IMG/VR virus record: IMGVR_UViG_3300033182_001189
Span: 1-39,936 of that record
Reading direction: 5' to 3' (one strand)
Length of the DNA: 39,936 bases
From: a virus
Part shown: piece by piece, positions 31,250 to 39,346 of the stretch
Numbering within the stretch: the first letter of the stretch is position 1
Layout: every line of letters starts with the position of its first letter
The notes under the pieces: generated by a model
Seen by the model: only the letters and a program-made list of their open reading frames with translations
Told to the model about the DNA's origin: nothing
The model's database searches: none
Position numbers and translations under genes: made by a program

Positions 31250-33664
31250 ATGGCAAGTATTATAAGAGTAAAAAGGTCTACAGGCACATTAGCTCCTGCT
31301 AGTCTCAATTTTGGTGAACTTGGTCTTACAGTTGGAGTAGGTACTCACGGCAATAAAGGTGGAAGACTTTTTGCTGGAGACAACTCACAGAACGCACAAG
31401 TAGTCGGCGGTAGATATTACACCGATCTGTTAAGTATTGCACCAGGACTTGTTGCTGGACAAGCAAACCCAACAACTGCGTCAAATGGTTTTGTTGCAAT
31501 TCTTGATCAGAACAGAAAAGTTGATCAATGGAATGTAGATAATATCACCATAGATGGAAATACTATTTCATCTACAGATACAGATGGAGATATTAACTTA
31601 GATCCAAATGGAACTGGTGAAGTTTCAATTCCCGATGACACATATCTTACTTTTGGTACTAGTAAGGACACCAAAATCAGATATGATGAAGTAACGGATG
31701 ATAGACTTGAGGTAGAGGGTGCCGATTGGAACTATGCAGATGGCGTAGCGATCAGCATCAGTGATGTAACTGCATCATCAAGTACAACCACTGGAGCACT
31801 TACTGTAACTGGTGGTGTTGGATTTGCGACCGACTTGAATGTTGGTGGTGCTGTAGATATTGACTTTGATCTGAATGTTGATGGTGGAGACATCACAACA
31901 AATCAGGCAACGTTTAACTTACTTAATGCAAATGCAACAACAGTAAATGCATTTGGTGCTGCTACAAATATTGATATTGGTGCTGCCACTGGCACAATGT
32001 CAATTAATAATGCAACTGTTGACCTTGATGGAGATCTCAATGTTGATGGTGGAGACTTAACCACCAATCAAACGACCTTTAATCTCTTAAATGCTAATGC
32101 AACTACAGTAAATGCATTCAGCGATGCAACTAATATTTCTATTGGTGCAGCAACTGGAATTGCTACTGTTAGAAATGCTTCAGTTGATCTTGATGGAGAT
32201 TTGAATGTTGATGGTGGGAATATTACCACCAATCTAACTGGTACATTTAATTTACTGAATACAAATGCAACCGATATTAATGCATTCGGTGCTGCAATTA
32301 CGATTGATATCGGTGCCGCAACTGGTCAAGTAACCATTGGATCCACAGATCAAGCAACTAGTGTAGATAGTGGTGCATTAGAAGTTGAAGGTGGTGTTGG
32401 AATTGCCAAGAACCTTCATGTTGGTGGTGATTTCATACTTACTGGAAATCAAAATTTAACAGGTGTTACTACTTTCCAGAATGATGTAACGATTAACACT
32501 AATTTAACAGTCCAAGGAAATACTGTTCTTGGAAATGGTGTTTCTGACCAAGTAGAAATTACTGGTATCACAACGATCACTGGTAACATCACTCACGTTG
32601 GTGGATTTGATAATACTGGTGGAGCAACGTTTGATAATGTTGGAATTTCTTCAAACGTTATCTCAACTAGATCTGGTGGTGGTAACACTCTCTTCATTGA
32701 CCCATTCCCCGATGGACTGAGCAACGAAGGAACTGTTATCATCAAAGGTGATCTGCAAGTTGACGGTACTACAACCACTGTTAATTCAAGTTCAGTTACA
32801 GTCAACGAACCAATCTTCAACCTTGGAGATGTAACTAGTGTAAGAACTGTCATGGCGACAGTTCAAAGTGGCGTTTCTACCGTTACTGTTGATTCCGTTG
32901 TTGGAATTAATACTGGAGATATTCTCACGGTTGCTAATATTGATGGTGCTGGATTCTCAACTGTCACAAGTTATGATGATTCTTCTAAAGTAATTACATT
33001 TAGCGGTACTACTACTGCTGGTATTACTACAACGACTCAAATAACAGTCACACATGCATTTGACACCAACACGGATCGTGGTATCTCATTTGACTATAAT
33101 ACAAGTTCAGGAACAGGAAATAATAAGGTAGGTTTCTTCGGATACAATGATAGTACTGGAGAAAACAGTTCTGCAGTTGCAAGAGCATGGACTTATATTC
33201 CAGATGCAACTGTTAGCAACAGTGTTGTAACTGGTACTAGAGGTTTCCTTGACATTAAGGGTATCTATTACCAAACTGGTGATTATAATACTCATGGTGT
33301 AACATACTTTGATGCTGATGGACTTCAGACATCAACAAATGCGCCTTCTGATGGATCTAATACCAAAACATCCACTCAAATTTTGACCGCAGTTACTGAA
33401 ATTACTCTTGCACTTCCTTCAACTGCGACTATTGCTGCTGGGGCTCAAGTAACTCAGCAAAACAATAGTTCTGCATATGGTGTTTGCAAGACAACCATTA
33501 CTGCTGGAAGTACTTTAACTCTGATTGGAGTTCAAGGAACATTCAACACAACAGATGATTTGGTTGTTGATGGAGTATCAATTTCAATTACTCCAAGCAC
33601 CGTCACAACGGTTTATACGAGCAAACCAATGTGGACTGACACTTTAGATGGAGGAACCTTCTAG
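31250..33664 (+). CDS. Tail fibre-like protein with 55-aa repeats (804 aa)
   Basis: Starts MASIIRVKRSTGTLAPASLN, a typical fibre N-terminus. It has GALTVTGGVGFATDLNVGG (about 181-200) and a relative, GALEVEGGVGIAKNLHVGGD, after three near-identical 55-residue repeats (31856-32353; key pieces DLDGDLNVDGG and FNLLNANATTVNAF). The C-terminal half has GTRGFLDIKGIYYQTG, FDADGLQTSTNAP and several beta-solenoid-like stretches. Probably a trimeric host-recognition fibre; receptor unknown. The repeats make it prone to length change by recombination. No chaperone-like or peptidase end domain is obvious. Confidence 0.8.
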   Translation: MASIIRVKRSTGTLAPASLNFGELGLTVGVGTHGNKGGRLFAGDNSQNAQVVGGRYYTDLLSIAPGLVAGQANPTTASNGFVAILDQNRKVDQWNVDNITIDGNTISSTDTDGDINLDPNGTGEVSIPDDTYLTFGTSKDTKIRYDEVTDDRLEVEGADWNYADGVAISISDVTASSSTTTGALTVTGGVGFATDLNVGGAVDIDFDLNVDGGDITTNQATFNLLNANATTVNAFGAATNIDIGAATGTMSINNATVDLDGDLNVDGGDLTTNQTTFNLLNANATTVNAFSDATNISIGAATGIATVRNASVDLDGDLNVDGGNITTNLTGTFNLLNTNATDINAFGAAITIDIGAATGQVTIGSTDQATSVDSGALEVEGGVGIAKNLHVGGDFILTGNQNLTGVTTFQNDVTINTNLTVQGNTVLGNGVSDQVEITGITTITGNITHVGGFDNTGGATFDNVGISSNVISTRSGGGNTLFIDPFPDGLSNEGTVIIKGDLQVDGTTTTVNSSSVTVNEPIFNLGDVTSVRTVMATVQSGVSTVTVDSVVGINTGDILTVANIDGAGFSTVTSYDDSSKVITFSGTTTAGITTTTQITVTHAFDTNTDRGISFDYNTSSGTGNNKVGFFGYNDSTGENSSAVARAWTYIPDATVSNSVVTGTRGFLDIKGIYYQTGDYNTHGVTYFDADGLQTSTNAPSDGSNTKTSTQILTAVTEITLALPSTATIAAGAQVTQQNNSSAYGVCKTTITAGSTLTLIGVQGTFNTTDDLVVDGVSISITPSTVTTVYTSKPMWTDTLDGGTF
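31856..32353 (+). repeat. Three 165-bp coding repeats in the fibre gene
   Basis: Units start at 31856, 32021 and 32186, each encoding D-x-D-x-DLNVDGG ... FNLLN-NAT. The first two are exactly 165 bp, and the third gains one codon (Gly in LTGTFNLLN). DNA identity is high but with synonymous changes, so the duplications are not very recent. Confidence 0.85.
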
Positions 33665-33668
33665 ACTT

Positions 33669-33854
33669 ATGAATAGTGAAGTTGATGTGAATATTTTGAT
33701 CAAGAATTATCATTCTAAACTTTCATCTTTAATTAATCAAAATATTCTTCTAGAATCCAAATACGAATCTTTACAAAAAGATTACGCTGAGTTGAAAACC
33801 CAACTTGATAACATTGGTCCAAATAAATATCAGGAAGCAGGTATCGAAGAATGA
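33669..33854 (+). CDS. Small coiled-coil protein before gp13 (61 aa)
   Basis: Starts MNSEVDVNILIKNYHSKLSS. The middle (NILLESKYESLQKDYAELKTQL) has a heptad pattern. In-frame ATG 33648 would add seven residues inside the fibre gene. I prefer 33669, with GGAGG about 14 nt upstream. The stop overlaps the gp13 start (ATGA). Similar small genes precede gp13 in T4-like cyanophages. Role unknown, perhaps fibre assembly. Confidence 0.75.
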   Translation: MNSEVDVNILIKNYHSKLSSLINQNILLESKYESLQKDYAELKTQLDNIGPNKYQEAGIEE

Positions 33855-34666
33855 GTCAACCAACAACTAGACAAGGTTTAATTGATTATTGTCTAAGGAG
33901 ACTTGGATATCCTGTTTTGGAAATTAACGTGGATGATGATCAGATTGATGATCTCGTTGATGATGCAATTCAACACTTTCAGGAATATCACTTTGATGGT
34001 ATTGAAAGGGTATTCCTGAAGCATAAAATTACTGAATCAGAAAAAGAAACACTCAAGACTGGAATAACAACCACAACTGCTTCATCAACAGTTGGTATCA
34101 CAACTGTGTCTTGGGACCAGAATACAAACTTTCTACAACTACCAGATTATGTTCTTGGAGTCAATCAGGTCTTCAAGATGGATAATAGTACAATCTCTAG
34201 TGGATTGTTCAATCTGAAATATCAGTTATTCCTCAATGACCTTTACTATTATGGAGCACTTGATCTTTTAAATTATGCAATGACAAAAACATATCTGGAA
34301 GATCTTAGCAGATTGATTACTCCAGATGTACAGTTACGTTTTAATAAGAAGAGACATAGATTATATCTTGACATTGACTATGCAAGTTTTAGTTCAGACA
34401 CTTATATCGTTCTTGATTGCTATAGACTTGTAGATCCATTAGAAGCGGATAAAGTATACAACGACTGGTGGTTGAAAAAATATCTTACAGCCTTGATTAA
34501 GAGGCAGTGGGGACAAAACTTAATTAAATTCCAAGGTGTTATGCTTCCAGGTGGAGTTCAACTCAATGGAAGACAAATTTATGATGATGCAATCAGAGAA
34601 GTTGAAGAGTTAGAAGAGGAACTCAGAGATACATACGAAATTCCACCTCTTGACATGATAGGATGA
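33851..34666 (+). CDS. 13: Neck protein gp13
   Basis: 271 aa, slightly shorter than T4 gp13 (309 aa). Family-like stretches are RQGLIDYCLRRLGYPVLEIN, DDAIQHFQEYHFDGIERVF, LNDLYYYGALDLLNYAMTKT and the C-terminal QIYDDAIREVEELEEELRDT. gp13 with gp14 closes the portal after packaging and lets the tail join the head. It is tightly spaced with the coiled-coil gene before and gp14 after (4 nt). Confidence 0.93.
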   Translation: MSQPTTRQGLIDYCLRRLGYPVLEINVDDDQIDDLVDDAIQHFQEYHFDGIERVFLKHKITESEKETLKTGITTTTASSTVGITTVSWDQNTNFLQLPDYVLGVNQVFKMDNSTISSGLFNLKYQLFLNDLYYYGALDLLNYAMTKTYLEDLSRLITPDVQLRFNKKRHRLYLDIDYASFSSDTYIVLDCYRLVDPLEADKVYNDWWLKKYLTALIKRQWGQNLIKFQGVMLPGGVQLNGRQIYDDAIREVEELEEELRDTYEIPPLDMIG

Positions 34667-34670
34667 AGTT

Positions 34671-36098
34671 ATGCCACTCAACTCATATTTCCTTCAAGGG
34701 TCACAAAGCGAACAAAGATTAGTACAAGATCTAATCAACGAGCAATTAAAAATTTATGGGCAAGATGTAGTTTATCTTCCCAGAAAAATGGTCAACAAGA
34801 AGACCATTCTAAGAGAAGTTGTAGCATCAACGTTTGATGATTCATTCAGAATGGAGGCTTATCTCCTCAACTACCAAGGTTTTGAGGGTAGTGGAGATAT
34901 CCTATCAAAATTTGGTGTACAGACCACTGATGCTGTCACTTTCATTATTTCAAAGGAAAGATATGAAGATTTCATTTCACCATTTCTTATAAACCAATCA
35001 GATATTCAATTATCAACTAGACCACAAGAAGGAGATTTAATATATTTCCCACTTGACAATACAATGTTTGAGATCAAGTATGTTGAAGGTAAGAAACCAT
35101 TCTATCAACTAAACAATCTATATGTTTATCAGTTGAGTTGTGAGGTAATGGATTATGCTCTTGATGATGATATTGACACAAGCATTGAAGAAGTAGACGA
35201 ATCTGTAGTTGATTTTGGTTACATTACGAAGTTGACCCTTGCTGGTGCAGGAGCGTCAACATCATCTGTAGACGTACAACTTGCAAAGACATTGAGTGTA
35301 CTGCAGACTGGAAAATCTGTATCTGCAATTGATTTGATTAATGATGGAACAGGGTATACGGTTCCACCACTAATCGGGATCGCAACTGCACCATCTACAG
35401 GCATTAATGCTACTGCTGTTGCGATCATGACCAGTAGAACTGGTCAGGTTGGATCATCCATTGATAGAATTGAAATCACAAACCCTGGATTTGGTTACAC
35501 CGAAGCACCAATAATTACTATTCGTAGTCAAAATGCGTTCGGAACTGGTGCAGCGGCAACAGCAATTATTAATGAAGGTTCCTTGGGTGCAATCACAATC
35601 AACGATGGTGGTAGTGGTTATGGTTCAACTCCAGTGGTATCAATCAGCACTGCACCTTCTGGTGGAATAAATGCATCTGCAACTGCAGTGGTTAATACTC
35701 TTGGTGAAGTAAGCGCAATTAGATTCACAAATGCTGGTGCAGGATATACACTTGCACCTACTATTAGTGTTTCTTCACCTAATACTGGTGGAATTGGAAC
35801 TGGAGATTATCTCTTCAAAGAGTTGGTTAGAGGAGTATCTACTGGTACGACAGCATACGTCGCAGAATGGGATTCTGACGTATCAATACTTAAGGTCACC
35901 ACCGTTTCTGGTAACTTTGCACTTGGTGAAGTCTTGGTTGGTATTGGAACAACTCAAAATGGTTCTGATGCGAGTTACACCATTCGGAGCATTTCAACCC
36001 AAGACGAATATGATACCTTTGCAGAAAATATAGAAGTAGAATCAGAAGCAGATGCAATTCTGGATTTCACTGAAAAGAACCCATTTGGCGAATTCTAA
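34671..36098 (+). CDS. 14: Neck protein gp14 with inserted GSGY modules
   Basis: 475 aa against 256 aa for T4 gp14. The N-terminal part (NSYFLQGSQSEQRLVQDLIN, then LPRKMVNKKTILREVVASTF) and the final DTFAENIEVESEADAILDF/NPFGEF are characteristic of gp14. Between them, about residues 217-373, lie four repeats of 'IDLINDGTGYTVPP', 'IEITNPGFGYTEAP', 'ITINDGGSGYGSTP' and 'IRFTNAGAGYTLAP', the same module seen in gp7 and gp8. In T4, gp14 and gp13 complete the head neck. The insert may decorate the neck in place of whiskers, which is inference. Confidence 0.9.
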   Translation: MPLNSYFLQGSQSEQRLVQDLINEQLKIYGQDVVYLPRKMVNKKTILREVVASTFDDSFRMEAYLLNYQGFEGSGDILSKFGVQTTDAVTFIISKERYEDFISPFLINQSDIQLSTRPQEGDLIYFPLDNTMFEIKYVEGKKPFYQLNNLYVYQLSCEVMDYALDDDIDTSIEEVDESVVDFGYITKLTLAGAGASTSSVDVQLAKTLSVLQTGKSVSAIDLINDGTGYTVPPLIGIATAPSTGINATAVAIMTSRTGQVGSSIDRIEITNPGFGYTEAPIITIRSQNAFGTGAAATAIINEGSLGAITINDGGSGYGSTPVVSISTAPSGGINASATAVVNTLGEVSAIRFTNAGAGYTLAPTISVSSPNTGGIGTGDYLFKELVRGVSTGTTAYVAEWDSDVSILKVTTVSGNFALGEVLVGIGTTQNGSDASYTIRSISTQDEYDTFAENIEVESEADAILDFTEKNPFGEF

Positions 36099-36101
36099 AT
36101 A
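36094..36101 (+). promoter_or_regulatory. Possible late promoter variant before gp15
   Basis: TCTAAATA, one mismatch to NATAAATA, spans the gp14 stop and lies 24 nt before the gp15 ATG. Weak evidence. Confidence 0.3.
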
Positions 36102-36125
36102 GTTAGTATACACTGACACGATATC

Positions 36126-37178
36126 ATGTTAGGAACATATCACTATCACGAGATTATAAGAAAGACAATCATTGCTTTTGGAACTCTCTTCAACACGATT
36201 GAGATCCGCCACAAAAAGCAAGATGGGTCTGCTTATTCTACCGTGAAAGTTCCTATTGCATATGGACCAATTGAAAAGTTCCTGGCAAGACTTGAGCAGA
36301 AACCAGACATCAGAAAAAGAGTTGCAATTACTCTTCCCAGATTAGCATTTGAATTATCTAGTATTCAATATGATAATACTAGAAAGGTTTCAACAATGCA
36401 AACCTTTAAAACTTTCACAAAAGACGGCACAAAACTTGCAAAGAAAGTCTTTATGCCAGTCCCATATAATTTGGGATTTAGACTTTCAATCATGTCACAA
36501 TATAATGAAGATGCCCTGCAAATTATAGAACAGATTCTCCCTATTTTCCAACCATCATTCAATGTGAGCGTTGATTTAGTAGAATCAATTGGAGAAAAGA
36601 GAGATATCCCAATGGTTCTTGATTCTGTTTCCTTTGATGACAATTATGACTCTGGTTATGATGAAAAGAGAGTTATTATTCATACTTTAGACTTTACTGC
36701 AAAGACATATCTGTTTGGTCCTATTGCCGATAGTTCAGAAGGACTTATCAAAAAGGTACAAATTGATTACCACACCAGTACAGATAAAGTAACTGCAAAG
36801 AGAGAACTTAGATACGTTGCTGAACCAAGAGCAATTAAAGATTACAATGATGATGCAGCAACTACTCTTGCAGAAGACATCAATAGCACTGTGACTAAGT
36901 TCCAAGTCACAAATGCATCAAGTCTTTCAGTTGATAGTTACATTGCAATTCAAAATGAATTGATGTACATCAAGGAAATTGATAATGAAACAATAACTGT
37001 TAGAAGGGCTGAAGATGGATCAATTAGTGATTCCTACATCCAAGGAACTGCAATTGATGCGGTCAATAGTGATGATGATGCACTAATTGAAGTTGGAGAC
37101 GACTTTGGATTCAGCGAAACTCGTTATGATTTTGGTGATGGAAGATCTTATAGTACGACTAAGGGAGTAGATGTATGA
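36126..37178 (+). CDS. 15: Tail completion and sheath stabiliser protein gp15
   Basis: 350 aa against 272 aa for T4 gp15. The first two thirds match: MLGTYHYHEIIRKTIIAFGT, IRHKKQDGSAYSTVKVPIAY, KRVAITLPRLAFEL and VIIHTLDFTAKTYLFGPI. The last ~110 residues are an extension with KFQVTNASSLSVDSYIAIQN and ELMYIKEIDNETITVRRAED, matching the 'iDxEii...RG' module of gp7. gp15 forms the hexameric cap on the tail tube and sheath and contacts the neck. ATGA overlap with gp16 suggests coupled translation. Confidence 0.92.
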   Translation: MLGTYHYHEIIRKTIIAFGTLFNTIEIRHKKQDGSAYSTVKVPIAYGPIEKFLARLEQKPDIRKRVAITLPRLAFELSSIQYDNTRKVSTMQTFKTFTKDGTKLAKKVFMPVPYNLGFRLSIMSQYNEDALQIIEQILPIFQPSFNVSVDLVESIGEKRDIPMVLDSVSFDDNYDSGYDEKRVIIHTLDFTAKTYLFGPIADSSEGLIKKVQIDYHTSTDKVTAKRELRYVAEPRAIKDYNDDAATTLAEDINSTVTKFQVTNASSLSVDSYIAIQNELMYIKEIDNETITVRRAEDGSISDSYIQGTAIDAVNSDDDALIEVGDDFGFSETRYDFGDGRSYSTTKGVDV

Positions 37179-37588
37179 GTGAAAAATTTGAAAAGATAAG
37201 TCAATCCTTAGATGTAGAGGTCACTGCTAATGAAGTGGTGAAAGAAACTAAGAAACAGTTGGCAGAGATTCAGAAAAAAAGCGACTCTGTTACTGACTAC
37301 GAATACACAAGAGGGAATCTTTACTCTTTGATTGAAAAGGGTCAAGAAGCAATTAATGGTATTCTTGAACTAGCAGAAGAAGGTCAACAACCAAGATCAT
37401 ATGAAGTCGTTGGACAATTGATCAAAAGTGTTGGTGACGTAACAGATAAGTTAATTGATCTTCAGCAGAAGATGAAGGATCTAAATAAAGAAGAGAAGAA
37501 TACTCCAACTACTGTTAATAATGCATTGTTTGTTGGATCAACCGCAGAACTACAGAAACTCCTAAAGCAAGGATTTAGCAAAGAATGA
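37175..37588 (+). CDS. 16: Small terminase subunit gp16
   Basis: 137 aa (T4 gp16 is 164 aa). The central part (DYEYTRGNLYSLIEKGQEAI, then VGQLIKSVGDVTDKLIDLQQ) is the helical coiled-coil core of T4-type small terminases, and the end NALFVGSTAELQKLLKQGF is a typical tail. It recognises or bridges phage DNA and stimulates the gp17 ATPase. It overlaps both neighbours by 4 nt (ATGA). One gene, one small gene and an HNH gene separate it from gp17. Confidence 0.92.
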   Translation: MSEKFEKISQSLDVEVTANEVVKETKKQLAEIQKKSDSVTDYEYTRGNLYSLIEKGQEAINGILELAEEGQQPRSYEVVGQLIKSVGDVTDKLIDLQQKMKDLNKEEKNTPTTVNNALFVGSTAELQKLLKQGFSKE

Positions 37589-38673
37589 AAAAATTTACGG
37601 ACTGGCAAAGAGACGTTATAGAAGCGACTACATGTTCCCACAACAAAGAAGGGGATAAGTGTCCAGTTCATGGCACAAAAGAGTGCCCAGAAGTTATAGA
37701 AACGCCAAGAAAGAAAAGTAAAAATTATCTATTGAATAATAAGACAATCACAGAGAAGTGGTCAGACAAGTATAAGAAATCAATCAATTGTGACAATCCA
37801 AAAGGATTTTCTCAGCGTGCTCATTGCCAAGGAAAGAAAAAGAGTATTGGCGAAGCAAAAGAAAAAGATCATGAGTATTCAATGGCTCGTTCAGAACTGA
37901 AGACTGTAACCAATGCCGCAAAACGTCTTCAAAAAAAGATGGGCAAAAAAGGTGAAGGAAATCTTCAGGCATGGGTACAATCAAAGATTACCAAAGCAGC
38001 AGATTACATTGATACGGCAGCAGATTATGTTACAAACGAAGAAACGAAGAGTGGTGATAGTTCTTTGCGTGACTGGTTTACTAAGAGTCGCGCTTCTGAT
38101 GGCACCCCTGGTTGGGTTCAACTTGGTGGTAAATACGCAGGAAAACCCTGTGCAAAACAACCAGGACAAACCACAAAACCAAAGTGTGGTTCCAGTAAAA
38201 TGAAAGCAGAACTCTCTGATGAAGAAGAGGAGAGAGCATTCCGTCGTAAGAATCGTCAAGATCCAAACCCAGATAGAAAGGGTAAGGCAAAGAATGTTGC
38301 AACGGAAGCAGTTGATGCATCAAAATATGGTGGTCCAGAAAAACTTCTTCAAAAATTAGTAAAGAAACATGGCGGAGGAGAAGTTATCCCATCAACCCCC
38401 AAAAAGTCTGCTAACGTAAAAGAATCATATCTTAGGATACAGGAAAGAGGAAAGACTTATAGTATACTTTTAAATTGGAGGGGTAAGTCAATTACAACTC
38501 AAATGTTTTTCCCTAAGTTTGGACGACCATCTAAATCTGAGGTTTTGGGAGAAATCGTAAAGGTTTACCCAGGAGCAAAGGTCTTGTATTATAATCCAGT
38601 TCTAAGGGATCCAACCCAACCTTTGCTTTTTGCAGGAGTACAAAATGAACCCAGACAGCATTTCTCTAGATAG
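37585..38673 (+). CDS. DUF5872-containing protein between terminase genes (362 aa)
   Basis: The N-terminus has clustered Cys/His (TCSHNKEGDKCPVHGTKECP, residues 16-35) and NCDNPKGFSQRAHCQGKKK. The middle carries SLRDWFTKSRASDGTPGWVQ with later CAKQPGQTTKPKCGSSKM, which I match to DUF5872. The C-terminus is a separate beta-like domain (SYLRIQERGKTYSILLNWRG, then FFPKFGRPSKSEVLGEIVKV). The position between gp16 and gp17 and the basic, Cys-rich composition fit a nucleic-acid-contacting structural or packaging accessory protein. Function is unproven. The gene overlaps gp16 by 4 nt and the next gene by 29 nt. Confidence 0.8.
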   Translation: MKKFTDWQRDVIEATTCSHNKEGDKCPVHGTKECPEVIETPRKKSKNYLLNNKTITEKWSDKYKKSINCDNPKGFSQRAHCQGKKKSIGEAKEKDHEYSMARSELKTVTNAAKRLQKKMGKKGEGNLQAWVQSKITKAADYIDTAADYVTNEETKSGDSSLRDWFTKSRASDGTPGWVQLGGKYAGKPCAKQPGQTTKPKCGSSKMKAELSDEEEERAFRRKNRQDPNPDRKGKAKNVATEAVDASKYGGPEKLLQKLVKKHGGGEVIPSTPKKSANVKESYLRIQERGKTYSILLNWRGKSITTQMFFPKFGRPSKSEVLGEIVKVYPGAKVLYYNPVLRDPTQPLLFAGVQNEPRQHFSR

Positions 38674-38818
38674 TTTGTCTAAAAACTTTGAGTATGAAAA
38701 GATCTCACGAGAAGTTGATGCATGTGAAGATTTGAATTATCTCCGAAATCTAGCAAAGTCTTACGTAAAACTTTACTTAAAGACACAAGAAACTATTTTA
38801 AAAATATCAGAAATATAA
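38645..38818 (+). CDS. Small helical protein, 57 aa
   Basis: Starts MNPDSISLDSLSKNFEYEKI, then SREVDACEDLNYLRNLAKSY and VKLYLKTQETILKI, an all-helical protein with an 'R-x-L-A-K-S-Y-x-K-L-Y' pattern I associate with small T4-like cyanophage proteins. AGGAG 7 nt upstream favours ATG 38645 over the in-frame TTG at 38630. It starts 29 nt inside the DUF5872 gene. Function unknown. Confidence 0.8.
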   Translation: MNPDSISLDSLSKNFEYEKISREVDACEDLNYLRNLAKSYVKLYLKTQETILKISEI

Positions 38819-38831
38819 ATCATGAGTGAAG

Positions 38832-38839
38832 TATAAATA
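38832..38839 (+). promoter_or_regulatory. T4-type late promoter before the HNH and gp17 genes
   Basis: Perfect TATAAATA 21 nt before the GTG of the HNH gene. It could originally have belonged to gp17 and been separated from it when the HNH gene inserted. Confidence 0.7.
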
Positions 38840-38860
38840 TTTTTAGATTGGGATTGAAAT

Positions 38861-39346
38861 GTGTCTGCTATTGTTAAAGTTCCAAAAGAAAGGTTAAGTC
38901 CAAAAACAGTAAGAAATATTGCTCGCAAAAACTGGGGACTATCCTGGGAACAAATGAAAGGTATGGATGTCCATCATTTTCCCCCAAGATGTGAAGGTGG
39001 AAAAGATATACCAGAGCACCTGTATGTTTGTAGTAGAGAGATACATAAGTGTGGGTGGCACAATGATGCTTGGTTTATGGAAAATTTAAATAAGGCAACA
39101 CAAAAAAATATTGGCAGAAAACAAAGTGAAGAAACTTGCAGAAAAAAGAGTGAGGTACTAAAAGGTCGTTCTTTTGGGTACAAGTATGAAGGTGGAGAGA
39201 AACATCCAAACAGTAAAAAAGTTTCTATAAATGGAAAAGTATATGTTTCTCAACAAGAGGCAGCAGATGATGTTGGCATAACAATACAGGGATTATCTTA
39301 CAGAATGAAACATTGGGGTCCAGAAGGGGGGTATGAATATGTCTAG
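38861..39346 (+). CDS. Free-standing HNH homing endonuclease-like protein
   Basis: 161 aa with GTG start. A helical N-terminus leads to MDVHHFPPRCEGGKD (residues 35-49), with the His-His of an HNH motif, then VCSREIHKCGWHNDAW (56-71). After it are RKQSEETCRKKSEVLKGR (86-103), resembling NUMOD3, and KKVSINGKVYVSQQEAADDV (119-138) to about 150, resembling a NUMOD1/IENR1 DNA-binding repeat. Such proteins cut intronless alleles or neighbouring genes and spread themselves by repair. The overlap of 8 nt with gp17 suggests gp17 is the target neighbourhood. Cleavage activity and site are not known. No intron or intein is seen around it. Confidence 0.8.
   Translation: MSAIVKVPKERLSPKTVRNIARKNWGLSWEQMKGMDVHHFPPRCEGGKDIPEHLYVCSREIHKCGWHNDAWFMENLNKATQKNIGRKQSEETCRKKSEVLKGRSFGYKYEGGEKHPNSKKVSINGKVYVSQQEAADDVGITIQGLSYRMKHWGPEGGYEYV

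Noticed and set aside
38861-39346. Group I intron or intein associated with the HNH gene.
   Set aside because: The gp17 reading frame starts intact just after it, without splice motifs. The gene is free-standing between complete genes.
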